NCBI GenBank assembly: GCA_964521715.1
Contig: CAZFSS010000001.1
Span: forward strand, 1-64,000
DNA: 64,000 bases
Direction: 5' to 3'
DNA from: DAOVRD01 sp964521715
GTDB taxonomy: Bacteria > Planctomycetota > Brocadiia > SM23-32
Shown: piece after piece, positions 34,868 to 43,958 of the stretch
Layout of the letters: every line of letters begins with the position of its first letter
Numbering within the stretch: the stretch's first letter is position 1
Notes under the pieces: generated by a model
What the model saw: the letters and a program-made list of their open reading frames with translations, nothing else
Databases searched by the model: none
What the model was told of the DNA's origin: nothing
Made by a program: the position numbers and the translations under genes

Positions 34868-36052
34868 ATGTCCAGGTGCGGATGGAGGGTGTTGGTTGGC
34901 GTAGCGGTGGCCGCACTCGCAGGGACGGCTGTGCCCGCCAGGGCTAGCGTCGTGCTGCTGGACGAGTACTGGTCGCCCGAGATCATGGTGAACGACGTGA
35001 AGATGACGGAGGTCGACACCGAGGCGACCGGCGACCCCACACAGGCCGTGGCTGGCTACTTCAGCGCGAAGCTGGAGAACACGACCGGCGCACCTAACGT
35101 GCGTTTCCGCAACGCGGCCACCGTGCGGCCAGCCGACCTGCCGCCGGATGACACGGAGGCCAGGCTCTGGTACCGAACCGACAAGTGGAACGGCAAGATG
35201 GCGCTGGAGGTCTGGCTCTACGTTCCGTCGGCCGGCCGGCCCGTGCAGATGCTGACGGCCGAGCTTGACGGAGGCGGCGAGGCCGGCCGGCTGATCGCCG
35301 ACGACCGCTGGCACCTCGCGAAGGGGCTCCTCAAGAAGGGCACGGAGTATGACGTGGCCGCTGCAGAGACAGTGCCGACTGCCGCCTTCATCTGGCTGCG
35401 CCCGAGGGAGGGCTGGGACATCGCCCACACGACCTACGTCGACCGCATCGAGGCCGTCGTCGTCAGTGGGCCGGTGAAGGACAAGCCCATGCCGGCGCCC
35501 GCCCGCCGCGTCAGGCCCCTGCCGGGCGCCCAGATCAACGCGCCCGGGCTGGTCCTGATCGAGGGCGAGAACATTGCCAAGGACCCGTTCCCTCCCGGCA
35601 GCGCCTACCTGCCGGACTACGCCGACGAGCAGAGGCTGCTGAGCAACGGCGCGTGGCTTCAGTCAGCGGAGGTGCCCGGCGCGGTGGCCGCATGGCAGTT
35701 CAGCGTCGCCGACGCCGGCCGCTACGCGCTGTGGGCGCGCGGGTTCTGGTTCCGCGGCGGGTTCCGCTGGCGCGTGGACGGGGGCGAGTGGCAGACGTCC
35801 GGCCCGGACCGGAAGATCGTGAACGCGGTCCATTACCGGGACATCGATGCCGAGGCCTGGGGCCTGCCGGCGATCACCGTCGGCTGGACGCCGCTCGGGC
35901 AGGTCACGCTGCCTGAGGGCGAACACACGCTGGAAATCGAATGCACGGAGGACGCGCTCGGCTTCGCCTTCGACTGCTGGGTGCTGGCGCGGGACGCGTT
36001 CGCCGCGCCTGGTCCGGCAGCCGCGCCGTCGGGCGAAGCACAAGCGCCGTGA
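34868..36052 (+). CDS. Secreted protein with CBM-like C-terminal domain
   Basis: 394 residues with a signal peptide (GWRVLVGVAVAALAGTAVPARA, to about residue 27). The first domain (about 28-210) is unrecognised and beta-rich. The second (about 225-385) begins LVLIEGENIAKDPF and has VAAWQFSVADAGRYALWARG and LPEGEHTLEIEC, the pattern of CBM6/CBM35-like or DUF5077-type carbohydrate-binding modules. The ATG at 34868 follows AGGAGGGG. It probably binds or processes polysaccharide outside the cytoplasm. The adjacent DUF4038 glycosidases support this. Confidence 0.65.
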   Translation: MSRCGWRVLVGVAVAALAGTAVPARASVVLLDEYWSPEIMVNDVKMTEVDTEATGDPTQAVAGYFSAKLENTTGAPNVRFRNAATVRPADLPPDDTEARLWYRTDKWNGKMALEVWLYVPSAGRPVQMLTAELDGGGEAGRLIADDRWHLAKGLLKKGTEYDVAAAETVPTAAFIWLRPREGWDIAHTTYVDRIEAVVVSGPVKDKPMPAPARRVRPLPGAQINAPGLVLIEGENIAKDPFPPGSAYLPDYADEQRLLSNGAWLQSAEVPGAVAAWQFSVADAGRYALWARGFWFRGGFRWRVDGGEWQTSGPDRKIVNAVHYRDIDAEAWGLPAITVGWTPLGQVTLPEGEHTLEIECTEDALGFAFDCWVLARDAFAAPGPAAAPSGEAQAP

Positions 36053-36260
36053 CGCGCAGGCAGCAGCGGCCCGGTCGTGACCAAGGACGCGGGAGGCCAG
36101 GTGACGTGGAGTTCCGCAGGCGGGTCGCAGTAGGTGCCGCAGGTCCCGATCTCGCCGCAGCGTTTTGCGCGCCGTTGACGCTTCCGCCGCCCGGCGGTAA
36201 TCTCGGAGCCTCTCTGTGGACCGGGCTCATTCCCCTTCCGTGCGAGCAGGCGAGGGCCAC

Positions 36261-37457
36261 ATGGCAGCGATCCAAGTCAGCCCGAACGGGCGTTACTTCG
36301 TGGACGATCAGGGGGAGCCTTTCTTCTGGCTGGGCGATACCCAGTGGGAGTTGTTCCGTGCCTTCACGCCCGAAGACGCCAGGACCGTGCTGGAACGCAG
36401 GAGGCAGCAGGGGTTCACGGCCATACAGATCATGATCACCGGCGTAGGCGAGGGGAAGCTGCCGAACGTGGCAGGCGAGCGGCCGTGGCTCGGGGACGAT
36501 CCGTCCTCCCCCAACGAGGCCTATTTCCGCAACGTCGACCGCGTGGTCGAAGCGGCATGTGAGCTGGGCCTGATCCTGGTCCCGGGCGTGTTCCACCAGT
36601 TGCAGCGTGCCTCGATAACCACAGCCAACGCCAGGCGGTACGCCGGATGGGTGGCAGAGCGCTACGCTGAAGTGCCCAACATCGTGTGGACGATGTACCC
36701 TGCGGCCCAGGACGAGTTCATCCCCGTCCTTCGCGAGCTGGCGGCGGGCCTGCAGGAAGGGGATGGCGGCACTCATCCCATCACCGTGCATCCCGATCCC
36801 TCGCCTGCGTCCTCGAGCTTCATCCACGATGAGGAGTGGCTGGACTTCAACATGATCCAGCCGTGGCAGCGGCCCGACCTGGTCTACAGCATGGTGAGGG
36901 CGGACTACGCGCGCACGCCGGTCAAGCCCGTCGTCATGGCGGAAGCATCTTACGAAGGCGTCCGCCACGGAAGGGTTAACACCCCTCTGCTGATCCGCCA
37001 GCAGGCGTATTGGTCCTATCTGGCGGGGGGCCACCACACCTACGGCAACGGGGGCAACTGCGACTCGCCCGGCACCTGGCGGTCCTGGATCGACTCCCCG
37101 GGAGCGCGCCACGTCGGCGTTTGCCGGCAGGTGCTGATGGGATTGAGCGAGTGGTGGGGCCTCATCCCGGATCAGTCGGTCTTCGCCGCCGGAGAAGGCA
37201 GCGGGGCGACGGTCAACATGGCGGCGCGTTCTCCGACAGGCGAGTGGGCGCTCGTCTACCTGAGCAGCAGCACGACGGTGTCGGTCCGGCTGGAGCGGGT
37301 CGCTGCCGGAGCCCCGATCGCCGCGTCGTGGATCGACCCCACGACCGGCGCAAGGACGGGAATCGGCGGCGTCCCGAGCACGGGGGTCGCGCCCTTCTCG
37401 ACTCCGAGCGGATGGGAGGACGCCCTGCTGTTATTTGAGCGACTGCCTGGCGGTTGA
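36261..37457 (+). CDS. DUF4038 glycoside hydrolase (GH140-like), copy 1
   Basis: 398 residues. VSPNGRYFVDDQGEPFFWLG followed by DTQWELF is the standard start of DUF4038 TIM-barrel enzymes, whose characterised relatives include GH140 apiosidase. The barrel contains VDRVVEAACELGLILVPG and PVVMAEASYEG (glutamate expected to be catalytic). A small beta domain of the collagen-binding-like (DUF4038-associated) type closes the protein (about 315-398: WALVYLSSSTTVSV, ASWIDPTTG). No signal peptide. The last 27 bases overlap the convergent paralogue. Confidence 0.85.
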   Translation: MAAIQVSPNGRYFVDDQGEPFFWLGDTQWELFRAFTPEDARTVLERRRQQGFTAIQIMITGVGEGKLPNVAGERPWLGDDPSSPNEAYFRNVDRVVEAACELGLILVPGVFHQLQRASITTANARRYAGWVAERYAEVPNIVWTMYPAAQDEFIPVLRELAAGLQEGDGGTHPITVHPDPSPASSSFIHDEEWLDFNMIQPWQRPDLVYSMVRADYARTPVKPVVMAEASYEGVRHGRVNTPLLIRQQAYWSYLAGGHHTYGNGGNCDSPGTWRSWIDSPGARHVGVCRQVLMGLSEWWGLIPDQSVFAAGEGSGATVNMAARSPTGEWALVYLSSSTTVSVRLERVAAGAPIAASWIDPTTGARTGIGGVPSTGVAPFSTPSGWEDALLLFERLPGG

Positions 37458-38855
37458 GCCGGAGACGGTCGGCAGCCTCTTCGCCGCGTCGTCGAGGACC
37501 AGCACCCAGTCGTCCTGCTCGCCGCAGGAAGGCGGGGTGAACTCCTGCACGCCCGTGTTCGCGTACTCGCCGATGCGGTCCCAGCCGCCCGTGCGCGGAT
37601 CGTACCAGTGAGCGACGACCCGGCCGCCGGAGATCCTGTCCAGGCGGGCGCTGAACGGGTTCCCGAACGGAGAGTACGCAAGGGCGAAGCTGCCATCCTC
37701 GGCACGGGCGGACTGGACGTGATCCTCCAGGGGCCCCTGGATTGACGCGACGATGCCCTGATCCGGAACCATGCGGTGCCAGGGCCGCAACTCCAGGAGC
37801 CTGCGCATGTAGCCGATGCCGAAGGCGCCCGCGCAGTCCATGGCCTCGCGCCAGTTCATGCTGGGCGACAGATCCCCCTGGAGGTACGAGTAGTCAACGG
37901 ATGAGAGCCGGGGATTATCGGCCTCGTAGAATTGCCACATCTCCCACGCGCCGTACCCGTTGCCGGCGGCGCCGGCCAGCATGTTCCAGTAGGCCGCTTC
38001 CCGGACCTGGTGTGCGTCTATGCGCTTCTTGCCCGCCGTCCAGGAGAAGATGGGCGGATGGTTCTCATAGCGGGTCTCCATGTCCAGCGTGGGCTTGGCG
38101 GGCGTGAGGTTGTAGTCGTGCGTGATGAACTCGTAGTTGAGGGTGCCCCACGCGTGGCTGGACTGGATCGCGTTGAAGTCGAGCCAGTCGGCCTCGTGGA
38201 ACCAGAACGAAGAGGAATACCCGACCACGCCCGGCGCGGGGCCGGGCCCGTGGTAGGAGACAAGGTGGGCGCCCGCGCTTCCCTCCTTGAGGCCCCCGGC
38301 AATGGCGGCCCACACCGCCTCGTATCCGGCGGGCGACCGGTCGCCGCCAAGGAACCAGACGACGGCGTTCTGCCTGTAGCGACTGCCCAGGAACCTGCCG
38401 AAGGCGGATGCGTTGGACTCGGTCAGGACCTGCTCGTCGAGGCCGCCCTTGCGCACATGCTCGCCGGAGTTGGTCACGATGCCCATCACCAGGCCGAGCT
38501 CGTTCGCGCGGCTGACGATGTAGTCCACGTTCTCGAAGAACGCCTCGTTCGGCCGGGCGGGGTCGCCGTCCACGAGCGTAAGGTCGCCGTAAAGGTTCGG
38601 CGCCTTCAGGCCGCGCAGCATGTAGGCCTGGATGACCGTAAAGCCCTTGGCCGCGCGGTTCGTCAGGTACGCGTCCACTTCCTCATGGTTCAGGCGCTTG
38701 AACAACTGCCAGCCGGTATCGGCGAGATAGAGGAACGGCCTGCCACTGTCGGTGACGAAGTGCCGGCCGTTGGAGCTGACTCTCAGCCGCATGCCTTTGA
38801 CCGAACCGGACGCCGGGAAGAGGGGACTCCCAGGCTTCTCCAAGGGCGTTGACAT
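37431..38855 (-). CDS. DUF4038 glycoside hydrolase (GH140-like), copy 2
   Basis: 474 residues, paralogous to the convergent gene at 36261-37457. The core starts VSSNGRHFVTDSGRPFLYLA then DTGWQLFKRL. Barrel motifs: VDYIVSRANELGLVMGIVTN, WFLGGDRSPAG, PTLDMETRYENHPP (probable catalytic glutamate), and the C-terminal beta domain with VAHWYDPRTGGWDRIG. A 22-residue extension precedes the core, without a signal peptide. GGAGGA precedes the ATG. It lies 45 bases after the kinase-like gene on the same strand. The 3-prime ends of the two paralogues overlap by 27 bases. Confidence 0.85.
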   Translation of the reverse strand: MSTPLEKPGSPLFPASGSVKGMRLRVSSNGRHFVTDSGRPFLYLADTGWQLFKRLNHEEVDAYLTNRAAKGFTVIQAYMLRGLKAPNLYGDLTLVDGDPARPNEAFFENVDYIVSRANELGLVMGIVTNSGEHVRKGGLDEQVLTESNASAFGRFLGSRYRQNAVVWFLGGDRSPAGYEAVWAAIAGGLKEGSAGAHLVSYHGPGPAPGVVGYSSSFWFHEADWLDFNAIQSSHAWGTLNYEFITHDYNLTPAKPTLDMETRYENHPPIFSWTAGKKRIDAHQVREAAYWNMLAGAAGNGYGAWEMWQFYEADNPRLSSVDYSYLQGDLSPSMNWREAMDCAGAFGIGYMRRLLELRPWHRMVPDQGIVASIQGPLEDHVQSARAEDGSFALAYSPFGNPFSARLDRISGGRVVAHWYDPRTGGWDRIGEYANTGVQEFTPPSCGEQDDWVLVLDDAAKRLPTVSGSTARQSLK

Positions 38856-38900
38856 GACGGTTCCTCCTGATGTGATCTGCGCTCTCCAGAGCAGGCGGGC

Positions 38901-39851
38901 TCAAACGGCCCACTTCGGATCAGGCCGAAGGCGGGCCAGCTCGCCGGCCAGACCCTCGCAGGCCCGCACGTAGTGCGCGTCGCCAAAGACCCGCACGTGC
39001 AGCAGCATCGTATTGAGCCAGTAGACGCGGCAGCGCACGTCGAACCCGTCGCGAAGGGCGTGGCAGCGGGCGTACTCGCGGAAGAAGGGCGCCCCCGCCG
39101 TGTTGAACACCAGCAGGTAGGCCAGCTCGTACTCGACGTCGCAGCAGTCGGCGCCGCCGTCCACGAAGCCGCTGATCCGCGCCCCGCCCGGGCCCGCCGG
39201 CTCGACGATGATGTTCGTTGCCCAGAGGTCGCCGTGGACGAGCGTCGGCTCGCCGGACTCGGGCAGCCATTGGTCCAGGTGCTCCAGCACGTCCGTTATG
39301 GCGGTCCGGGCTTGGGCGGTGAGGCGCCCCGCCACCGAGTCGAACTCCCTGCGGATCCGCGGGCCGAAACGGTCGAGCCATCGCGGTGTGCCCCGGTCCT
39401 CCGGCTCCAGGGCGCTGCCGTAGGTGGCGCGGCGGTGCTCGTGCAAGTCCGCCAGTATGCCGGCCATCTCGCGCTCGACCGCCGCCCGCTCGCCGGCCGC
39501 GAGCCGGGCGTGCCCCAGGTTGGTGCCGGGCAGGCGCTCCATCAGCAGGCAACTGCCGCGAAAGATACGCCCGGACGTGTCAGCGCCGTACGGCTCAGGC
39601 ACAGGGAAGCCGGTGTTGGCCCGATACCACCGCAGCACGCGGCATTCCCACTCGAAGCCGGCGTGTCCCGGCTCGGAAGAGAGCTTCGCGACGATCTTGC
39701 GCGGCTCTCCGTCGGTGGTCAGCTCCAGCACGCTGTTGACCATCCCGCCGTGGAGCCGGTCTATGGCCGTCACGGTGAGGGGGCGGCCGACGAGGGCGCG
39801 GACAAGCTCCGTGGCGGACTCCCGGGATATCGTGGTGGTGTCGAAGACCAT
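38901..39851 (-). CDS. Fructosamine-kinase/aminoglycoside-phosphotransferase-family kinase
   Basis: 316 residues with the APH-type kinase fold. The catalytic loop is LVHGDLWATNIIV (about residue 206). The metal-binding motif that normally reads DPA or DWE appears as FVDGGADCCDVEYELAYL (about 229), close to fructosamine-3-kinase. IDRLHGGMVNSVLEL and KIVAKLS form the nucleotide-binding lobe. It probably phosphorylates a sugar or sugar adduct and may be co-transcribed with the DUF4038 gene that follows. Confidence 0.78.
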   Translation of the reverse strand: MVFDTTTISRESATELVRALVGRPLTVTAIDRLHGGMVNSVLELTTDGEPRKIVAKLSSEPGHAGFEWECRVLRWYRANTGFPVPEPYGADTSGRIFRGSCLLMERLPGTNLGHARLAAGERAAVEREMAGILADLHEHRRATYGSALEPEDRGTPRWLDRFGPRIRREFDSVAGRLTAQARTAITDVLEHLDQWLPESGEPTLVHGDLWATNIIVEPAGPGGARISGFVDGGADCCDVEYELAYLLVFNTAGAPFFREYARCHALRDGFDVRCRVYWLNTMLLHVRVFGDAHYVRACEGLAGELARLRPDPKWAV

Positions 39852-39994
39852 GCTGCCGTTCCGGTCGGCGCTGTCAGAGCCAGTGGCGGGCCGGAGTCTA
39901 CACGGCCTGGGGCGCAGTGCGCAAGTCGAGGCCCCGGAAGAGCGTCCACGTGGTGCACAATGTTTCCCATAAAGCCCGCATGTCGGCCCCGAAT

Positions 39995-40023
39995 TTGACT
40001 GCTGCTTACCTTTTCCATATAAT
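39995..40023 (+). promoter_or_regulatory. Strong sigma-70 promoter for the SPOR-like and small basic protein genes
   Basis: TTGACT (39995-40000), 17-base spacer, perfect TATAAT (40018-40023). The rest of the 240-base gap holds no gene. Confidence 0.75.
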
Positions 40024-40093
40024 GCGTAGCTCGCGTGGGTAAGCTCTTTGAGTTCCCAATCGCAATCTGGAGGCGCGGCGAGGGTAACGGGAG

Positions 40094-40624
40094 ATGGCGG
40101 CGCGGAACAGGGGCTCGCGTAAGGCAGACGCCGGCGCGGGGTCCCGCCCCCAGGGGGACGGCGGCACCGAAGTGCGGGACATCGGGTGGGGTCTGACGGC
40201 TGAGGAAGAGGAGGACTTCTTCCTGCGTAGGGTTCTCTTCTCTGTTCTCGTCGTCGTGGTGGTGTGTATAGGCTTCTGGTTCCTGGTGACCACCGTGCGG
40301 AGCGCTCCCGGGCAGACGCCGGCGCTTATCGCGCCGGCCGCCTATCTGCCGGAGCAGGGGCGCTACACGATCAGGCTGCTGACCTTCCCGGCCGCCAGGG
40401 AGGACGAGGCCAGGCGCCTGGCGGAGGCGCAGGCCGTCAGGGAGCTGGCGGGGCAGGAGGAGTTCCGTTGTCTGCCACTCGGCGACGGGCAGATGGCCCT
40501 CTGCGTCGGGAGTTTTGAGAGCGAGAGCTCGCCCGAGATGGACGAGCTGTTGCGCAGGTTCCGGAGTTTCACTGCGCAGGATAGGAAGCTGTTTGGAGAC
40601 GCCGCGGTCCACCGCGTGCCGTAG
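40094..40624 (+). CDS. Single-pass membrane protein with SPOR-like C-terminal domain
   Basis: 176 residues: a basic and acidic cytoplasmic head (1-45), one membrane helix (about 47-66, VLFSVLVVVVVCIGFWFLV) and an outside domain. RYTIRLLTFPAAREDEARRL and GQMALCVGSFESESSPEMDELL resemble the repeated strand-helix pattern of SPOR domains, which bind denuded peptidoglycan at division sites. The assignment rests on pattern only. It stands just upstream of the PVC small basic protein gene under a strong promoter. Confidence 0.6.
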   Translation: MAARNRGSRKADAGAGSRPQGDGGTEVRDIGWGLTAEEEEDFFLRRVLFSVLVVVVVCIGFWFLVTTVRSAPGQTPALIAPAAYLPEQGRYTIRLLTFPAAREDEARRLAEAQAVRELAGQEEFRCLPLGDGQMALCVGSFESESSPEMDELLRRFRSFTAQDRKLFGDAAVHRVP

Positions 40625-40675
40625 CCGTCCTCCTGGCTTTGCATCAGATCACCGCACATACAGGGAAGAAACACC

Positions 40676-40930
40676 ATGTCAATGCACAAGAGCTTGAAAC
40701 GGAAGGACCACCTGACCAGGCGGCGCAACGTCCTGACCCGAGCCGAGCGCATCGAGCGGCTCAAGAAGGACGAGAAGTGGAACCCGGAGCAGGACTCCGT
40801 GTTCGGCCTGCCGAAGATCCTGCCGGAGGTGGTCGAGGCCCCCAGTGCGCGACGGCCTGCCGAGGAGAAAGCGGAAGGCGCCGCGGGAGCCAAGAGCGCC
40901 GCGCCCGAAGGCGAGCAAGCCGAGGAGTAG
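40676..40930 (+). CDS. PVC-type small basic protein
   Basis: 84 residues. MSMHKSLKRKDHLTRRRNVL followed by TRAERIERLKKDEKW and VFGLPKILPEV matches the short family conserved in Planctomycetes, Verrucomicrobia and Chlamydiae, of unknown function and possibly ribosome-associated. The family core is about 55 residues. Here an alanine- and glutamate-rich tail of about 30 residues is added. It is the strongest taxonomic marker in the window. It shares the promoter at 39995-40023. Confidence 0.88.
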   Translation: MSMHKSLKRKDHLTRRRNVLTRAERIERLKKDEKWNPEQDSVFGLPKILPEVVEAPSARRPAEEKAEGAAGAKSAAPEGEQAEE

Positions 40931-40976
40931 TCCGTCCCCCGACCGCCGATCCCGACCTGCTGCCAGGAGAGACCCC

Positions 40977-42083
40977 GTGGACGCTTCCGCACTTATCGCA
41001 GCGCGGATGGGCCGGATAGACTCGTCGGGCATCCGCAAGGTCTTCGATCTGGCCAAGACGCTCAAGAATCCCATCAACCTGAGCATCGGCCAGCCCGACT
41101 TCGACGTGCCCGCGCCGGTCAAGGCCAGCGCCATCCGTGCCATTGAGTCGGGCCAGAACAAGTACACCGTTACTCAGGGCATACAGGAACTGCGGGACGC
41201 GGTCCTTGAGTTCGAGCGGCGCGCGACGGGCATCCGGCATGACAGCGTCCTGATAACCAGCGGCGTCAGCGGGGCGATGCTGCTGGCGTTCATGGCGTTG
41301 ATCGACCCCGGCGACAGGGTCGCCATCCCCGATCCCTACTTCGTGATGTACAAGCACCTGTGCCGGCTGCTGGGCGGCGTGCCGCTCTACGTGGACACCT
41401 ATCCCGACTTCGGGCTTACGGCCGAGCGGCTCGACGCGGCCGGGGCCGCCGAGGCCAAGCTCCTGATGGTCAACAGCCCGTGCAACCCGACGGGCCGCGT
41501 GCTGTCCGAGGGCGAGCTGCGCGGCGTGGCGGACTGGGCGCGGCGCAACGAGGTCTTCGTCGTCAGCGATGAGATCTACCGGGCCTTCTGCTACGACGGG
41601 GAATGCCCGAGCATCGCCGGCATGACGGACGACGTGCTGCTTATGAACGGGTTCAGCAAGACGGCGGCCATGACGGGCTGGCGCCTCGGGTACGCGGTCG
41701 GGCCCGGCCCCATCATCGAGGAGATGGTGAAGCTGCAGCAGTTCAGCTTCGTGTGCGCTCCCTCGATTGCGCAGCATGCCGGCGTCGTCGCGCTGGGGCT
41801 CTCGACGGAGGACTACGTGCGCGCGTACAGGGCCAAGCGCGATCTGGTCTACCAGGGGCTGCAGGGGAAGTTCGACCTTCAGGAGCCTCAGGGGGCCTTC
41901 TACGCCTTCGTAAGGGCGCCGGGGGGCGACGGCGACGGATTCTGCCAGAGGGCCATCGGGCGCAGCGTGCTCGTCATCCCGGGCAGCGTGTTCAGCGAGA
42001 GGGCGACGCACTTCCGGCTCTCGTTCGCCGCAGAGGACGCGGTGATCCAGGAGGGGGTCCGGGCGCTCTGCTCGCTCGTCTGA
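40977..42083 (+). CDS. Class I/II PLP aminotransferase
   Basis: 368 residues, fold-type I. INLSIGQPDFDVPAPV and NSPCNPTGRVLSEGEL are typical, and the Schiff-base lysine is in LMNGFSKTAAMTGWRLGY (about residue 225). VVSDEIYRAFCY carries the cofactor-binding aspartate and tyrosine. The GTG at 40977 is chosen because AGGAGAG lies 5 bases upstream. It belongs to the aspartate/aromatic aminotransferase group, substrate not decidable. It starts 46 bases after the small basic protein gene. Confidence 0.86.
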   Translation: MDASALIAARMGRIDSSGIRKVFDLAKTLKNPINLSIGQPDFDVPAPVKASAIRAIESGQNKYTVTQGIQELRDAVLEFERRATGIRHDSVLITSGVSGAMLLAFMALIDPGDRVAIPDPYFVMYKHLCRLLGGVPLYVDTYPDFGLTAERLDAAGAAEAKLLMVNSPCNPTGRVLSEGELRGVADWARRNEVFVVSDEIYRAFCYDGECPSIAGMTDDVLLMNGFSKTAAMTGWRLGYAVGPGPIIEEMVKLQQFSFVCAPSIAQHAGVVALGLSTEDYVRAYRAKRDLVYQGLQGKFDLQEPQGAFYAFVRAPGGDGDGFCQRAIGRSVLVIPGSVFSERATHFRLSFAAEDAVIQEGVRALCSLV

Positions 42084-42098
42084 GGGGGCGCTGAAGGC

Positions 42099-43529
42099 CT
42101 ACCTGACGCCGTACTTATCCAGCTTGCGGTACAGCGTGGCGCGGCTGACGCCGAGCTTGCGGGCGGCCTTGCTGATATCCCCGTCGCACTTCTTGACGGC
42201 CGCCAGGATGGCGCGCTTCTCCAATTCGGCGATGGGGACCACTTCGTCGGTTTCCTCCGGTTCGGCGGGGGGGGCTTGCAGCGCCTGTTTGATGCACGCC
42301 AGGGCCTCTTCGACCGCCAGGGGGGGCGTCTTGCGCTTGGCGGCTTCCTCCCGGATGCGCTCGGGAAACAGGTCGGCGGTCACCCTGTCGCTGGTGGCCA
42401 GAAGCACGATCCGTTCGATCGTGTTGGCCAGCTCGCGCACGTTGCCCGGCCAGGGATGGCAGAGCAGCACGCGCACGGCTTCCGGTGAGAAGTCCCAGAA
42501 GTACTTGTTGTACTTCTCGCGCATCAGGATCAGGAAGTGCTGGGCCAGCACGGGGATGTCCTCGGGCCTCTCCCGGAGGGGCGGGATGAAGATGGGCACG
42601 ATGTTGAGGCGGTAGTAAAGGTCGTCGCGCAGCCGGCCCTTCTCGACCTCTGCCAGCGGGTCCTTGTTCGTGGCGGCTATGACGCGCGCGTTCACTTCGA
42701 TGTCCTCGGTGCCGCCGACGCGCGTGAAGATCTGGTTCTGCAGGAAGCGGAGCAGCTTCGACTGCAACCCCAGGTCCATCTCGCAGATCTCGTCCAGGAA
42801 CAACGTGCCCCGGTGCGCCCGCTCGCAGCAGCCGATGTGCTGGCGGTCGGCGCTGGTGAAGGCGCCCTTCTCGTGCCCGAACAGCTCGCTTTCCAGCAAG
42901 TCCTTGGGGATGGCGGCGCAGTTGACGGTCACGAACGCGCCGTCCACCCGGCTGCTCAGTTGATGGATGGCGCGGGCGACCAGTTCCTTGCCCGTGCCGC
43001 TTTCGCCCCAGACCAGGACCGTGGCGTCCGTGTTGGAGATGCTCTTGATCCGTGCGTAAATCTCGTGCATTGAGGGGCTTACGCCCACCAGGTCGCCGAG
43101 CGCGCCGCGTTCGTACACCGCAGTCAGCCGCTTGACCTGGACGACGAGGCGGTGCTTCTGCGCCGCATCGAGCAGAGCCCGGGCCAACTGGTTGTCCCCA
43201 TCGCCGACGTCCACGAAGTCCTCCGCCCCTTTCTTCATGCACTCGACGATGGTCCGCGCAGCCGGCTCTTTCCCCACGACGATCATGGGCAGGTCGGGGT
43301 ACTCCTCGCGGAAGCGTTCCAGGCAGCCGTCCTTGCCGGTGGAGCACTTCGCGTCGACCACCACGACGTCGGGCACTTCCTTGGTCATCTGGCGCAGGAG
43401 GGCCTCGCAGTCCTTGCACGATACGTTCTGGACGGAGGAGCCGTCTATCTCCGGCGGAACGAGCTTGGCCACGGCGCTGTTTCCGACCGTGTAGACGCGA
43501 AGCCCGGGCTGGATTTCCTGTTCGGCCAT
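42099..43529 (-). CDS. Sigma-54-dependent response regulator (receiver + AAA+ + Fis HTH)
   Basis: 476 residues. An N-terminal receiver-like domain (about 10-130) has the aspartate region VPDVVVVDAKCSTGKDGC and looks degenerate. The AAA+ domain has Walker A GESGTGKELVARA (about 174) and the sigma-54 contact loop GHEKGAFTSADRQHIG, where the usual GAFTGA reads GAFTSA. The C-terminal Fis-type helix-turn-helix is GDISKAARKLGVSRATLYRK. It activates RpoN promoters, targets unknown. The ATG stands one base after the stop of the receiver gene, so the two are coupled. Confidence 0.92.
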   Translation of the reverse strand: MAEQEIQPGLRVYTVGNSAVAKLVPPEIDGSSVQNVSCKDCEALLRQMTKEVPDVVVVDAKCSTGKDGCLERFREEYPDLPMIVVGKEPAARTIVECMKKGAEDFVDVGDGDNQLARALLDAAQKHRLVVQVKRLTAVYERGALGDLVGVSPSMHEIYARIKSISNTDATVLVWGESGTGKELVARAIHQLSSRVDGAFVTVNCAAIPKDLLESELFGHEKGAFTSADRQHIGCCERAHRGTLFLDEICEMDLGLQSKLLRFLQNQIFTRVGGTEDIEVNARVIAATNKDPLAEVEKGRLRDDLYYRLNIVPIFIPPLRERPEDIPVLAQHFLILMREKYNKYFWDFSPEAVRVLLCHPWPGNVRELANTIERIVLLATSDRVTADLFPERIREEAAKRKTPPLAVEEALACIKQALQAPPAEPEETDEVVPIAELEKRAILAAVKKCDGDISKAARKLGVSRATLYRKLDKYGVR

Positions 43530-43530
43530 T

Positions 43531-43911
43531 TCAGTCTGCCCCTTGCAGCGCGGCCTGAACGCGCTCCAGGGCTCGGCTGGGGCTGAAGGGCTTGGTCATG
43601 TACTCGTCCGCGCCTGCGGCCAGGCCTTGCTCGCGATCGGCCTGCTGGCCCTTGGCGGTGAGTATGATCACGTACGTGCGGGCCAGGTCATCCCTCGACT
43701 TGATCCTGCGGCACACGTCGTAACCGTCCAGTTCGGGCATCATGATGTCCAGGAAGACGAGGTCCGGACGTTCCTGCTGGATCACGTCAAGCGCTTCGAC
43801 TCCGCTGCGCGCCTCCAGGACGCCGTAGCCGGCCTTCTTCAGGACAAACCCGAGGGAACGGAGAATGTGCGGTTCGTCGTCGACGATGAGGACCTTCTTT
43901 GCGTCCGGCAT
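43531..43911 (-). CDS. Single-domain response regulator (CheY-like)
   Basis: 126 residues, receiver domain only. Acidic pair in LIVDDEPHILRSLG (residues 10-11), phosphorylation aspartate in DLVFLDIMMPELDGYDVC (about 56), conserved threonine in IILTAKGQ and lysine in MTKPFSP. It has no output domain. It stands between the STAS gene and the sigma-54 activator and probably relays phosphate in that pathway. No histidine kinase is in the window. Confidence 0.92.
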   Translation of the reverse strand: MPDAKKVLIVDDEPHILRSLGFVLKKAGYGVLEARSGVEALDVIQQERPDLVFLDIMMPELDGYDVCRRIKSRDDLARTYVIILTAKGQQADREQGLAAGADEYMTKPFSPSRALERVQAALQGAD

Positions 43912-43958
43912 GCCGCCCGTCCCGACCGGCCATAGAGGAGTGGCGACCCTCTGGCGCG

